From JBARKJ01 sp963698885 (GTDB lineage: Bacteria; Nitrospirota; JACRHJ01): a stretch of 64,000 nt of DNA. Below, piece after piece: positions 24,623 through 32,998 of the stretch. Numbering within the stretch: position 1 is the first letter of the stretch; each line of letters opens with the position of its first letter. Under the pieces are notes generated by a model. The model worked only from the letters and a program-made list of their open reading frames with translations. It was not told the origin of the DNA and searched no databases. Both the position numbers and the translations under genes were made by a program. The stretch covers positions 372,001-436,000 of the forward strand of contig CAVOSJ010000004.1 of the NCBI GenBank assembly GCA_963698885.1. Reading direction: 5' to 3'.

Positions 24623-25195
24623 TCCGCCTTCACCTCCTCATAAGCCCTGCTCGCGGCGTCCAGGTTGCTCTGGATAATCTTCTCGGAGAACTTCTTCCCG
24701 AAGCTCGCCCGGATGTCCTCTAACAGAGTCGCCAGCTTTATCACTCCGGTAGCCTTCACCACCGCGCCGAGCATCGGCGTGTTCGGCATGATGCGACCGA
24801 TTGTATCGATGCTTATCCCGTTCGCGTCCACGCAGAAGATTTTCTGCGTACCGGAGAGCTTCAGCTTCCCGCGCAACTCGCCAGGCGTCTGGGGTGTGTT
24901 TATGATGAATACGGCGTCCGGCCGTCGTGCCCTCGGTCACGTCCACCGTGTCCAGCAGCGTCGGGTCCACCACTGCGACCACCGCCGGGTTCGTCACCTG
25001 ACAGTGGATCGTCATTGGCATTTCGCTTACGCGGTTATATGCCCGAAGCGGCGCGCCCATCCTCTCCGGACCGTATTCCGGAAAAGCCTGGACGTTCTTG
25101 CCCTCGGCCATGGCCGCCTCGGCTAATACCTTGGCCGCCGTGACGGTACCCTGACCGCCCCGGCCGTGCCATCTTACTTCAAGTATGCCGGCCAT
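24619..25195 (-). CDS. porG: Pyruvate:ferredoxin oxidoreductase gamma subunit, frameshifted
   Basis: Family opening RWHGRGGQGTVTAAKVLAEA and PEYGPERMGAPLRAYNRVS are clear. A frameshift near 24920 interrupts it. The remaining part reads LKLSGTQKIFCVDANGISID and PNTPMLGAVVKATGVIKL, ending KIIQSNLDAASRAYEEVKAE. The corrected length of about 191 residues is normal. First gene of porGDAB, 72 bases after recR. Confidence 0.92.
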
Positions 25196-25267
25196 TTTAC
25201 TTCCTCCATGTTGCTCTTTTACCTGCCGCCCCTGATTTACCGCCTCATTCCCGGGGGAGGGTGATAA

Positions 25268-25858
25268 TCACAATTCCGTCCTGCCCTCCAAAGCCTTCGT
25301 AAGCGTGCCCGAGTCGGAGTATTCCAGTATCCCGCCCACCGGCACGCCGTATGCTATCCTTGTCAGCTTCACGCCCAGGGGCCTGAGCTTCTTCGCCACG
25401 TAAAGCGCGGTGGCTTCGCCTTTCAAGTTCGGGTTCGTCGCGATGATCACTTCCTCGACGCCGCCCTTCTCGACCAGCTCTACCAGCCCACCGACCTTCG
25501 TATCATCCGGCCCGATCCCGTCCATCGGCGAGAGCGCGCCCATCAGGACGAAATACCTGCCCTGGTAGTTGCCGGTGGCCTCAACCGCCATGAGGTCCGA
25601 GACCTCCTCCACTACCAGCACCCTGCGGGAATCCCGCTTTCCGCTCCCGCATATCAGGCAGAGATCGCCCTCGGCGATGTTGTTGCAGAGCCTGCACGGG
25701 CGGGATTTTTCGCCCAGATCGGTCAACGCCCTGGCTAAGGCCGCCGATTCGCCCCTTCCGGTCTTTACGAAATGGAGCGCGAGGCGCATCGCGGTCTTCT
25801 TGCCGATTCCCGGGAGCTTGGATAGCTCCTCTACTAATCTATTTAATGATTCAGACAT
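25268..25858 (-). CDS. recR: Recombination mediator RecR
   Basis: Zinc-finger and Toprim protein of the RecFOR pathway. The HhH segment LSKLPGIGKKTAMRLALHFV is at about 13-32 and the C4 zinc finger CRLCNNIAEGDLCLIC follows. Toprim part has VVEEVSDLMAVEATG, and YGVPVGGILEYSDSGTLTKA closes the protein. ATG at 25858 comes 3 bases after the true ybaB stop. The open frame continues upstream only because ybaB is frameshifted. Confidence 0.95.
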   Translation of the reverse strand: MSESLNRLVEELSKLPGIGKKTAMRLALHFVKTGRGESAALARALTDLGEKSRPCRLCNNIAEGDLCLICGSGKRDSRRVLVVEEVSDLMAVEATGNYQGRYFVLMGALSPMDGIGPDDTKVGGLVELVEKGGVEEVIIATNPNLKGEATALYVAKKLRPLGVKLTRIAYGVPVGGILEYSDSGTLTKALEGRTEL

Positions 25859-25860
25859 CT

Positions 25861-26212
25861 TTAAAACAGCCCCGGGATCCCTCCGCCGCCGCCTACCGCC
25901 CATGCCGGGCAGGCTAAGGCCCCCGGTTACTTTGCCCATCTCTTCGTTCATCATATCCTGGGCCTTACGGAGCGCCTCGTTTACCGCGGCGGCCACCAGG
26001 TCCTGGAGCATCTCGACGTCGTTTGGGTCCACCGCTTCCTTCTCTATCTTTATGGAGAGGACTTCCATCTTGCCGTTCGCGGTCACGGTTACCATGCCGC
26101 CCCCGGCCGACGCCTCGACGGTTTTCGCCGCCGCCTCCTCCTGGACCTTCTGCATCTTCTCCTGCATCATCTGGGCCTGCTTCATCAGGTTGCCCAAGAG
26201 TTTTTTAGACAT
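25861..26212 (-). CDS. ybaB: Nucleoid-associated protein YbaB/EbfC, frameshifted at the end
   Basis: About 116 residues of the dimeric DNA-binding YbaB family: LLGNLMKQAQMMQEKMQKVQ, VEASAGGGMVTVTANGKMEV and LVAAAVNEALRKAQDMMNEE. An extra base near 25896 makes the frame run into recR. Without it the tail is PGMGGGGGGGIPGLF and a stop at 25861, the normal ending. The dnaX-ybaB-recR order is widespread in bacteria. Confidence 0.93.
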
Positions 26213-26234
26213 TTATCCTCCAGCTATCAGCGTT

Positions 26235-27933
26235 TTAAGTTTTAGTGTCCTCGACTTCGACAATCTCCGCGCCGAAAAGGTCCACCGCCGCCTTCACAAG
26301 CGGGTCGCTCATGGCCTCCTGCCGCATCTTCTCCTTGCGGGAATGCTCTTTCTCTTTCTTGTGGTCGGCGAGCGTCTTTTCCTTGCCGCCCCCGCTTATA
26401 ACCTTTACCTTGAAGCCCCCCAACGCCTCCGCCGCGCCCTTTATCGCCTCAAGCTCTTCTGGCTTGAAGGGCAGCGTGGACTCGGAGACGCTCAGGACGT
26501 TATTGTCCAGTTCCTTGGGAGCCGCGACTTTCATCTTCGCCGCTAAAGGCGCCTTCCCGGATTTCTTTATCTCCTCGCGGATACGGTCCCAGAGGTCCAG
26601 CGCGGAGAGTTCTCCCGCCGGCTTCAAAGGCTCGCCGGGGTTTCTGTAATATGCCTCCGCGTCGTCAGCCGTCAGAGCCGGTTTACCGGCCTCGGAACTT
26701 TTCACTTTCCGGTTATCGGATACGGCGGCTTCGGATATTCCCGCCGCCCCACCTGAAACCGGTTGCCGGCTGGCAGTCGCGCCTTGGTATCCGCCTTCTT
26801 TCAGGCCCTTCACGCCTTTGATGACGTCCTCGACCGACCCTATCGGCCGGGAAGCGGCTTTCACTAAAGCCAGCTCTAAGGTAATCCTCTTGTTTGACGC
26901 GTCCTTTATTTCTTCGACCGTCCGCGTCAGGAGGTTCAGCAGCCTTATCAGCTCTTCCGGATGGATCCGCTTCGCCATCTCCCGGTACTCCGCCACGTCC
27001 GGCGCCGGAAGGTCGAGCGCGCGCTCGGGCTTCTTGGATATGCGGCAGACCAGAAGGTCCCGGAAAAATCCCATCAGTTCGGCGGCGAACCTTCTTAAGT
27101 CGTGGCCCTTGTCCACCAGGGAGTCGACAAGCTCGAACGCGCGGGCAGGGTCCTGGGATATGACGGCTTCCGCCGCCTCCCGCACCGCCGCGCGGCCGAC
27201 CAGCCCCAGCGTCTCGTCTATGTCCGCCTCGCGGACGCCGCCTTCGCCGCAGAAAGATATGACCTGGTCCATCAGGCTCAAACTATCCCGGACGCTTCCC
27301 TCGGCCAGCGCCAGAAAGGCGGACCAGCGCGCCTTCCTCGGCGTTTATGCCTTCCGCGTCGCACAATGAGCGGAGGTGGGCCTGGATTGCGGCCTTCGGC
27401 ACGCGCCGGAAGTCGTAGTGCTGGCACCTTGAGAGTATTGTCGCCGGGAGCTTGTGCGGGTCGGTCGTGGCCAGGATGAATACGACATGCGGGGGCGGCT
27501 CTTCCAGGGTCTTCAGAAGGGCGTTGAACGCCGCCCCGGAGAGCATGTGCACCTCGTCGATAATATATACCTTGTACCGTCCGCGGGCGGGCGCGTACTT
27601 TACGTTCTCCCTCAGCTCCCGGACGTTGTCCACGCCGGTGTTGCTTGCGGCGTCTATCTCCATCACGTCAACTGACGAGCCCTGGGTAATCTCCTTGCAG
27701 GAGTCGCACTCCCCGCAGGGCGAGGGCGAGGGCCCTTTTTCGCAGTTCAGCGCCTTCGCCAGGACCCTCGCGGTGGTGGTCTTGCCGACCCCGCGCGTGC
27801 CGGAGAAGAGGAATGCGTGCGCCACCCTCTCCATAGAGAGCGCGTTCATCAGGCTCTTGGTCACATGCCCCTGTCCAACCACGTCCTCGAACCTTTGCGG
27901 ACGATATTTTCGGGCAAGTACCGTGTAGTTCAT
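26235..27933 (-). CDS. dnaX: DNA polymerase III tau/gamma subunit, frameshifted
   Basis: Clamp-loader ATPase. The N terminus YTVLARKYRPQRFEDVVGQ, Walker A GTRGVGKTTTA, zinc site CGECDSC and IDEVHMLSGAAFNALLKTLE are all present. A one-base change near 27312 breaks the frame at the end of domain I; LSALALAEGSVRDSLSLMDQ is restored across it. Domain III follows, and then a lysine/alanine-rich region and a C-terminal tau-like part. The break lies inside the conserved ATPase core, so it is not the known programmed frameshift. Confidence 0.94.
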
Positions 27934-27991
27934 CTAAACTCCAAAAACCATTGGGGCCAGGGACGGCCCCCGTTTGCTTCAGGCATCACAA

Positions 27992-28106
27992 GGGGCGCCG
28001 GACCAGGTTGGCCTGCGGCGCCCAGGAAGGTCCGCTTACCGCTGCTTCCTTCCGGACCTGACGGGGTTCACGGTTTCCTGCCGCGCAGAACCCGGCCCGG
28101 CGACCC
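27992..28106 (-). ncRNA. ffs: Signal recognition particle RNA, small bacterial type
   Basis: The minus strand contains the SRP core GTCAGGTCCGGAAGGAAGCA followed by GCGGTAAGCG, the Ffh-binding helix 8 loops. Flanking strands pair over a long stem (GCCGGGCC...CTGCGCGGC with GCCGCAGG...GGTCCGGC). The size of about 115 nt is that of 4.5S RNA. It lies just upstream of dnaX, a common location. The ends are estimated from the stem. Confidence 0.9.
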
Positions 28107-28123
28107 ATATAATGGCTGAAACA

Positions 28124-28179
28124 GGGGTCAGGGATAAGGACCGGCAGGATTTAAAGCCTGCCGGTCCCTAATTGACCCC
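28124..28179. terminator. Nested hairpin between tRNA-Ser and SRP RNA
   Basis: An inner stem GGACCGGCAGG/CCTGCCGGTCC (28138-28148 and 28157-28167) lies within an outer stem GGGGTCA/TGACCCC (28124-28130 and 28173-28179). The T-run is weak, so this may be a terminator or an RNA-processing structure. Confidence 0.5.
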
Positions 28180-28187
28180 TTATTGTC

Positions 28188-28280
28188 TGGCGGAGAGGGT
28201 GGGAGTCGAACCCACGGTACACCTTTTGGGCATACACGCGATTTCCAGTCGCGCACCTTCGGCCACTCGGTCACCTCTCC
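28188..28280 (-). tRNA. tRNA-Ser (anticodon GGA)
   Basis: A 93-nt class II tRNA including encoded CCA. Acceptor arms GGAGAGG/CCTCTCC pair; the anticodon stem GCGCGACT-GGA-AATCGCG gives anticodon GGA. The long variable arm and the T arm GGGTTCGACTCCC are those of serine tRNAs. Confidence 0.93.
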
Positions 28281-28315
28281 GTTTAATCAGTTCTTTCTTT
28301 CAGCCCGTTTTAGCG

Positions 28316-28405
28316 TGGCGGAGAGAGAGGGAGTCGAACCCCCGGTGGAGTCACCCCCACAGTTGATTTCGAGTCAACCGCCTTCGACCACTCGGCCATC
28401 TCTCC
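28316..28405 (-). tRNA. tRNA-Ser (anticodon CGA)
   Basis: A 90-nt class II tRNA with encoded CCA. Acceptor strand GGAGAGA pairs with TCTCTCC; GGTTGACT-CGA-AATCAAC gives anticodon CGA. A GC-rich long variable arm (GTGGGGGTGACTCCAC) follows. It is 35 bases upstream of the other tRNA-Ser, so the pair is probably co-transcribed. Confidence 0.93.
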
Positions 28406-28693
28406 TTGGAAAACCGGACGAATCCGTTTTTATAATATAAAACCGGTATGAAAGTCAACAGCCAAAGCGGAAAACCCTATGAAAAAACAGAAATGGGGGT
28501 TAATCCCCCAATCGGCTTTTTTCTGAAAACCCCGTTATTTTATCAGCATTACCGGCCTTATGCAAGAGCAATTATTGATAAACGCCTGATGGAAAACGGT
28601 AAAAAAGATTTAATGTTTTTTCTGTTGACAGAGTAAAAAATATACACTAAGCTCCTTTCAACCAATTTTTTTTATCTTAACGTTTTTAGCATC
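28406..28693 (+). other. AT-rich gap with a possible promoter
   Basis: No convincing gene. A 62-codon frame at 28448-28636 has neither recognisable domains nor a ribosome site. TTGACA (28625-28630) lies 17 bp from TAAGCT (28648-28653), a possible promoter for the Mor-like gene and the plus-strand operon after it. Confidence 0.4.
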
Positions 28694-28706
28694 AGGAGGA
28701 GTGGCA

Positions 28707-28976
28707 ATGCAGTACGAAGACCTGCCGGTATCATACCTTCCGGAAATTTACCGCGACGTGGTGGACAAAGTGGGGCTCGAGGCGGCCCTTGCCCTGGGAG
28801 AGGAGTTCGGGGGGATGTCGCTCTACCTCCCGAAGATCGAGACGGCTCTAAGGAAGTGGCGCGACCAGAACATCAAGGTCGAGTTCGACGGGACGAACGT
28901 CGTGAAACTGGCCCGGAAATACAGGATAACGCCTTCCAGGATAAGGCAGATACTGTTCGCGCAAAAGGAAAAATAA
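28707..28976 (+). CDS. Mor transcription activator-like DNA-binding protein
   Basis: 89 residues of the Mor/Mga family known from Mu-like phages but also found as free regulators. DLPVSYLPEIYRDVVDKVGL is the dimerisation part, FGGMSLYLPKIETALR the linker, and VVKLARKYRITPSRIRQIL the helix-turn-helix. AGGAGG lies 7 bases upstream of ATG 28707. No phage genes are nearby, so it is probably a domesticated regulator. Confidence 0.82.
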   Translation: MQYEDLPVSYLPEIYRDVVDKVGLEAALALGEEFGGMSLYLPKIETALRKWRDQNIKVEFDGTNVVKLARKYRITPSRIRQILFAQKEK

Positions 28977-29032
28977 CTTGACAAATTTGGGGCCCTAACC
29001 TATGATTCTGGTTAGTTTCCGGGGCCCTGAAA

Positions 29033-30007
29033 ATGACAATTACCGACGTATTCGAGAGCTACAAAAGCGATTTAACCCTTGTCGAGTCCCAGATACAGGT
29101 GGGTCTTCAGTCCAAGGCTTATCTCATCAGGCAGGTGGGCAATTATCTCCTCCAGGGTGGGGGCAAGAGAATACGGCCCCTCCTCCTGATGATTTCCGCC
29201 AACCTGTGCGGGAACCCCGGCCCGGAAGCGGTCAAGATGGCCGCCATGGTGGAGTTTATCCACACCGCGAGCCTCCTGCACGACGACGTGGTGGACGGGG
29301 CGGAGGTCCGCCGGGGCAAGACTGCGGCAAATAAACTCTGGGGGAACCCGGCCGTCGTCTTAATCGGAGATTTCCTGTACTCAAAGGCCCTGCACGACTC
29401 GGTGGCCCTTGAGAACCAGGGCGTCCTGGAGTCCATATCTTTCGCCACCCAGACGATGTCCGAGGGAGAGGTGCTCCAGCTCCTGAAAGCGGGCGACCCG
29501 GATATTACCGAAGAAGAGTATATGGAAGTAATCGAGGCGAAGACCGCGGCCCTCATATCCTCCGCATGCAGGATAGGCGCGGTGCTGGGCGGGATGCCGC
29601 CTGAGAAGGAAGAGGCGCTGGCGGGATACGGCATGGACGTGGGCCGCGCCTTTCAGCTTTTAGACGACACGCTTGATTATACCGCGAAAGAGGACAAGCT
29701 GGGCAAGGCCCTCGGCAAGGACCTGGGAGAGGGGAAGCTTACCCTTCCGCTCATCCACCTGGTCCGAAGCTGCCCCCCCGAGGAGACGGCAAGGATAAGG
29801 AAAATTATAGAGGAACAGTCCCAGAAGAAGGAAGACCTGGAACATATCCTCTCCCTGATGCGCGCCTGCCGCTCCACCGAATACGCGGTTGACCGGGCTT
29901 TAAGCTACATAGAACGCGCGAAAGCAAGGCTCTCGGTTTTCCCCGCCTCCCCTCACAAGGACGCGCTCTACGCCGTCGCCGATTACGTGGTTGAAAGAGA
30001 GATGTAA
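29033..30007 (+). CDS. ispB: Trans-polyprenyl diphosphate synthase
   Basis: Elongates isoprenyl chains for quinones or lipid carriers. 324 residues with the first aspartate-rich motif LLHDDVVDGAEVRRG (about 83-97) and second LLDDTLDYTAKEDKLGK (about 206-222). GGGKRIRPLLLMIS near residue 43 is the IPP-binding site. Chain length cannot be read safely from the sequence. It heads a plus-strand group with AMMECR1 and the Rieske/b complex, consistent with quinone-linked respiration. Confidence 0.93.
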   Translation: MTITDVFESYKSDLTLVESQIQVGLQSKAYLIRQVGNYLLQGGGKRIRPLLLMISANLCGNPGPEAVKMAAMVEFIHTASLLHDDVVDGAEVRRGKTAANKLWGNPAVVLIGDFLYSKALHDSVALENQGVLESISFATQTMSEGEVLQLLKAGDPDITEEEYMEVIEAKTAALISSACRIGAVLGGMPPEKEEALAGYGMDVGRAFQLLDDTLDYTAKEDKLGKALGKDLGEGKLTLPLIHLVRSCPPEETARIRKIIEEQSQKKEDLEHILSLMRACRSTEYAVDRALSYIERAKARLSVFPASPHKDALYAVADYVVEREM

Positions 30008-30010
30008 GGA

Positions 30011-30544
30011 ATGGAGTCCTGCCATAACCGCCACGGGCACCACCCGCTGGTGAAGCTCGCAATAGAAGCCATAGAAACATATATAAAGGAACGCCGGGTA
30101 ATAGAGCCCCCTGAAGAGACAACCCCCGAAATGGCCGATAAGGCCGGGGTATTCGTCTGCCTGAAAAAGGACGGCGAGCTGCGGGGCTGCATCGGGACGT
30201 TTTTACCTACCGCTGAAAATGTCGCCGCCGAGATTATAAAAAATGCCATATCCGCCGCCACGGAAGACCCGCGTTTTAACTGCGTGGACTCTCGCGAGCT
30301 CGAATGTCTCGACTACTCCGTGGACGTGCTGTCCGCCCCGGAGCCGGTAAAGAGCCTTACGGAGCTTGACCCGAAAAAGTACGGCGTCATCGTCTCCTCC
30401 GGCGGCAGGCGGGGCCTTCTGCTCCCGGACTTAGACGGCGTGGACACGGTAGATTTGCAGGTATCAATAGCCAAGCGCAAGGCAGGGATTGGTTTAACGG
30501 AGCCGGTGACGCTTCACCGGTTCGAAGTAAGGAGATACGAGTAA
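30011..30544 (+). CDS. AMMECR1-domain protein
   Basis: 177 residues covering one AMMECR1 domain. The conserved LRGCIGTFLPT lies at about 57-67, DPRFNCVDSRELECLDYSVD follows, then GRRGLLLPDLDGVD. The RGCIG motif is invariant in this family, whose function is not known, though structural work suggests a nucleic-acid or small-ligand role. It starts 3 bases after ispB. Confidence 0.88.
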   Translation: MESCHNRHGHHPLVKLAIEAIETYIKERRVIEPPEETTPEMADKAGVFVCLKKDGELRGCIGTFLPTAENVAAEIIKNAISAATEDPRFNCVDSRELECLDYSVDVLSAPEPVKSLTELDPKKYGVIVSSGGRRGLLLPDLDGVDTVDLQVSIAKRKAGIGLTEPVTLHRFEVRRYE

Positions 30545-30545
30545 T

Positions 30546-30659
30546 ATGAAAGAGAATTCCGCGGAAGCTTTAAAAGCGGATGGGGCGGGCGAAAATGTCC
30601 GCCCTTTTGATTTGTCCGGGGCCCATGAGGAAAGAACGCGGGCCATGAGGAAAAAGTGA
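30546..30659 (+). CDS. Short open frame, possibly the true N terminus of the Rieske protein
   Basis: 37 codons beginning MKENSAEALKADGAGENVRP, hydrophilic, overlapping the Rieske GTG by 4 bases. If one A were missing from the A-run at 30651-30655, this frame would join the Rieske frame and give it a cytosolic leader before the twin-arginine signal. Otherwise it is a small unknown protein. Confidence 0.35.
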   Translation: MKENSAEALKADGAGENVRPFDLSGAHEERTRAMRKK

Positions 30660-31114
30660 CGGCCCGCCGTGCGTTTCTGAAACTTGGCATTTTTGGCGCG
30701 GCGGGGATAATCGCCTCTACGGCAATTTATCCGCTGGTCGGGTTGGCGGAGCGCAGTGCGCCCCCGAACCCTATAATGTTCGCGGACGCGCTGCTGCTTT
30801 CAGATATGCCGGAGGTCGGCGTTAAAAAGATAGCGCTGTACTTTACCCCGGGAGCCAAAGCGGACGCGCGCGTGTTCGTAAAGCGCGGTCCGGACGGGAA
30901 GCTTACCGCATTCTCCGCCGTCTGCACGCACCTGGGCTGCGTCGTGAATTACGACCGTCTGAAAGACCGGTTCATCTGCCCCTGCCACGGCGGGATATAC
31001 GACGGCAACGGCAAGAACATCGCCGGCCCGCCGCCGACGCCGCTCACAAAGCTCCCGGTGCGTATCGTGGGCGAGTACATCCAGGTGGGGATAGAGAAGC
31101 CGTCCTCCTTCTAA
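30656..31114 (+). CDS. petC: Rieske [2Fe-2S] protein of a cytochrome bc-type complex
   Basis: Electron-transfer subunit anchored by an uncleaved twin-arginine signal: ARRAFLKLGIFGAAGIIAST. The cluster ligands are in CTHLGC and CPCHGG (about 95 and 114), separated as in true Rieske proteins, and PPTPL lies in the Pro loop. 152 residues. It is followed by petB and petD; no cytochrome c1 or f gene is next to it. Confidence 0.92.
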   Translation: MTARRAFLKLGIFGAAGIIASTAIYPLVGLAERSAPPNPIMFADALLLSDMPEVGVKKIALYFTPGAKADARVFVKRGPDGKLTAFSAVCTHLGCVVNYDRLKDRFICPCHGGIYDGNGKNIAGPPPTPLTKLPVRIVGEYIQVGIEKPSSF

Positions 31115-31141
31115 AAACATAACGAGGAATGCCAGGTTTCT

Positions 31142-31790
31142 ATGAGTAATCTGCTTTCCACGATCAACGAGCGCCTCAGCCTTAAGCGGCACTACCGCCG
31201 GATATTCGAGCGGCCGCTGCCGAAGGGCGTGACGTATTTCTACTGCCTCGGCGGCATCGCTTTCTTCTTCCTGTTAATCCTCACCTTCACCGGCGTCGTC
31301 CTCTCGTTCTATTACGTCCCCTCAGGCCACGAGGCGTACTCCACCCTGCGCTTCATAGACGACAAACTGCCCGGCGGATGGCTGATGCGCTCCATGCACG
31401 TCTGGGCGGCCTCGGGGATGGTCGCGGCGGTGCTCTTGCACATGATACGCGTTTACCTGACCGGCTCGTATAAGCCGCCGCGCGAATTCAACTGGGTAGT
31501 AGGCTCTACGTTATTCGTCCTCACGATGGCCTTCGGGTTCTCCGGGTATCTCCTGCCGTGGGACCAGAAGGCGTACTGGGCAACGACCGTCGGCACGGCC
31601 ATGCCCCGCACAATCCCCGTCGTCGGCAATTTCATAATGCAACTCCTGCGCGGCGGCCCCGACGTGACGGGCATAACGCTTCTCGCGGTTCTACGTCATG
31701 CACGTGTACATACTGCCGCTGATTTCCATATTCATTTTATGGGCGCATTTTCACATGATTCGCAGGCAAGGGATATCGGGGGGGCTATAA
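31142..31790 (+). CDS. petB: Cytochrome b6 (N-terminal cytochrome b), frameshifted
   Basis: Heme-binding quinol-oxidising subunit with four membrane helices. MHVWAASGMVAAVLLHMIRV holds one heme His pair region. A base is gained near 31680; the corrected frame reads ITLSRFYVMHVYILPLISIF then LWAHFHMIRRQGISGGL and stops at 31790, where petD begins (TAATG overlap). The split of cytochrome b into b6 and subunit IV genes is therefore real even though an uncorrected frame joins the two. Confidence 0.9.
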
Positions 31791-32170
31791 TGGAGAAAAA
31801 CCAAAAGAAATTCTACCCCGACTATCTCTTTGAGATTCTACTCGTCTGCCTCTTCGTTTTGGAAGGGACGCTGGTAATCTCGTATTTTTTTCCGCCGGTG
31901 ACGGCGAGGCCGATAGACTTCTCGCAGAACTATACGCCGCTCCCTGAATGGTACTTCCTCGCTCTGTACCAGATGTTTAAATACTTCCCCGGAAGGCTCG
32001 CGTTCCTTGGTGTCGCGGTGATTCCGGCGGCTGTGGTGTTCCTTGTTTTCGCTCTGCCATTCCTGGAAAAGACCCCTTCCAGAAGGCTCCGCGATAGAAT
32101 ACCTTCCGCGCTCGTCGCGGCCTTCCTGCTTGTGTCCGCCGCCGTCCTGACCGTCCTGTCTTACTTCTAA
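31790..32170 (+). CDS. petD: Cytochrome b subunit IV-like (C-terminal cytochrome b)
   Basis: 126 residues starting MEKNQKKFYPDYLFEILLVC. PLPEWYFLALYQMFKYFPG contains the PEWY motif of the quinol-oxidation (Qo) site. Three membrane helices follow. The protein works with petB and the Rieske protein to pass electrons from quinol to a high-potential acceptor, probably a c-type cytochrome encoded elsewhere. Confidence 0.9.
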   Translation: MEKNQKKFYPDYLFEILLVCLFVLEGTLVISYFFPPVTARPIDFSQNYTPLPEWYFLALYQMFKYFPGRLAFLGVAVIPAAVVFLVFALPFLEKTPSRRLRDRIPSALVAAFLLVSAAVLTVLSYF

Positions 32171-32227
32171 TATTTCTGTTATACTTTTCAGCTTGAAAGA
32201 GAACAACCTTTGCAATGGAGGTGCATC

Positions 32228-32551
32228 ATGCCAGTGTATGTAACGCTTTACAAGTTCACGGAGCAGGGCGTCCGCAACATCAAGGGTTCCCCCAAGCGGG
32301 TCGAGAAGATAAAGGAGGAATTCAAAAAGGCGGGGGCCGAGGTCAAGGAGTTCTACGCGCTGATGGGCCAGTTCGACACCATGATAATCGCGGAGGCGCC
32401 GAACGAGGAGGTCATCACGAAGCTGAACCTGATGATAGACGCGACGGGTAACGTGACTTCCCAGACGATGCGCGCGTTTTGCGAGCATGACTGGAAGAAG
32501 ATGGTCCAGGAGGCGGTGCCGTTGTCGGCCGAGCTTGCGAAGGCGGCGTAA
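32228..32551 (+). CDS. GYD-domain protein
   Basis: 107 residues of the small ferredoxin-like GYD family. YVTLYKFTEQGVRNIKGSP opens it, and VKEFYALMGQFDTMIIAEAP carries the family signature (here GQFDT in place of GxYD). Function unknown in general. ATG 32228 follows GGAGGTG directly; a longer frame from 32210 is unlikely. Last gene of the plus-strand group. Confidence 0.85.
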   Translation: MPVYVTLYKFTEQGVRNIKGSPKRVEKIKEEFKKAGAEVKEFYALMGQFDTMIIAEAPNEEVITKLNLMIDATGNVTSQTMRAFCEHDWKKMVQEAVPLSAELAKAA

Positions 32552-32589
32552 AGAGGCGGGGCAGTCAGGGGCTGGCAAACTATTGAAAT

Positions 32590-32620
32590 AAAAACGGCCG
32601 GAGGAAAATGTTCCGGCCTT
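32590..32620 (-). terminator. Terminator of the glycan cluster
   Basis: GGCCGGA pairs with TCCGGCC. On the minus strand the stem is followed by GTTTTTATTT, fitting termination after the DUF2304 gene that ends at 32626. It also sits downstream of the plus-strand GYD gene. Confidence 0.7.
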
Positions 32621-32625
32621 ATCTT

Positions 32626-32986
32626 TTAAGCCCCCTGCCCCCGGCCCTCTATCTCTTTCATCTTCTGCTTCAAAAGCGCGACATCCTGTGCGAGCGTCTT
32701 GTTGCGCTTGGAGAGCTTCGATATCACCACCGAGAACTGGAGCGCGATGAGTGACAGGAACAGAAACGCCACAAGAAAAAATGCTGACGGCCCGTAATAA
32801 ATCCCGGTAATGCTTACCCAGCCAGTCCACGAGGTGCCGGAAGATGGCAAAGAATATGATGACCAGGGACGTGCATATCCAGAGTACCGAATAGTTTTCC
32901 CGGAGCTTGCCGCGCCGCACCAGTTCGACGACCACGAACAATATAATCACACTTACGATTATGGCAACTACCTGCACCTTTTGCAT
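32626..32986 (-). CDS. DUF2304 membrane protein, frameshifted
   Basis: Small membrane protein often paired with a family 2 glycosyltransferase. Two N-terminal helices (VVAIIVSVIILFVVVELV and YSVLWICTSLVIIFFAIF) precede DWLG. After a shift near 32823 the frame continues VSITGIYYGPSAFFLVAFLF and a coiled-coil tail (KLSKRNKTLAQDVALLKQKM). It lies 12 bases after the glycosyltransferase gene, the typical pair for polyprenyl-phosphate sugar transfer. Confidence 0.85.
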
Positions 32987-32998
32987 TTTTTTTGCCCC

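Noticed and set aside
25268..26212. A single frame encoding YbaB fused to RecR
   Set aside because: One extra base near 25896 explains it. Without that base YbaB ends in the family-typical GIPGLF and stop, and recR has its own ATG at 25858.
27283..27320. Programmed frameshift in dnaX
   Set aside because: The shift lies inside the conserved ATPase core, not after domain III, and there is no slippery A-run; a sequence error is more likely.
28172..28440. Plus-strand proteins containing GVEPT/ESNPRW strings
   Set aside because: They are antisense to the two tRNA-Ser genes; these peptide strings are known artefacts of tRNA reverse complements.
28448..28636. A 62-codon gene in the gap after the tRNAs
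   Set aside because: No ribosome site, no recognisable domain, and it covers the likely promoter of the next gene.
28701..28976. Prophage remnant suggested by the Mor-like gene
   Set aside because: No integrase, structural or transposition genes and no attachment repeats are seen nearby.
31142..32170. A single 342-codon cytochrome b
   Set aside because: The middle part (about 31682-31790) is out of frame and meaningless; the corrected frame gives the normal b6 end and a separate petD start.
31838..32986. A long minus-strand frame of 382 codons
   Set aside because: Only its first 70 or so codons (DUF2304) are real. The rest is antisense to petD and the GYD gene, reached through a frameshift.
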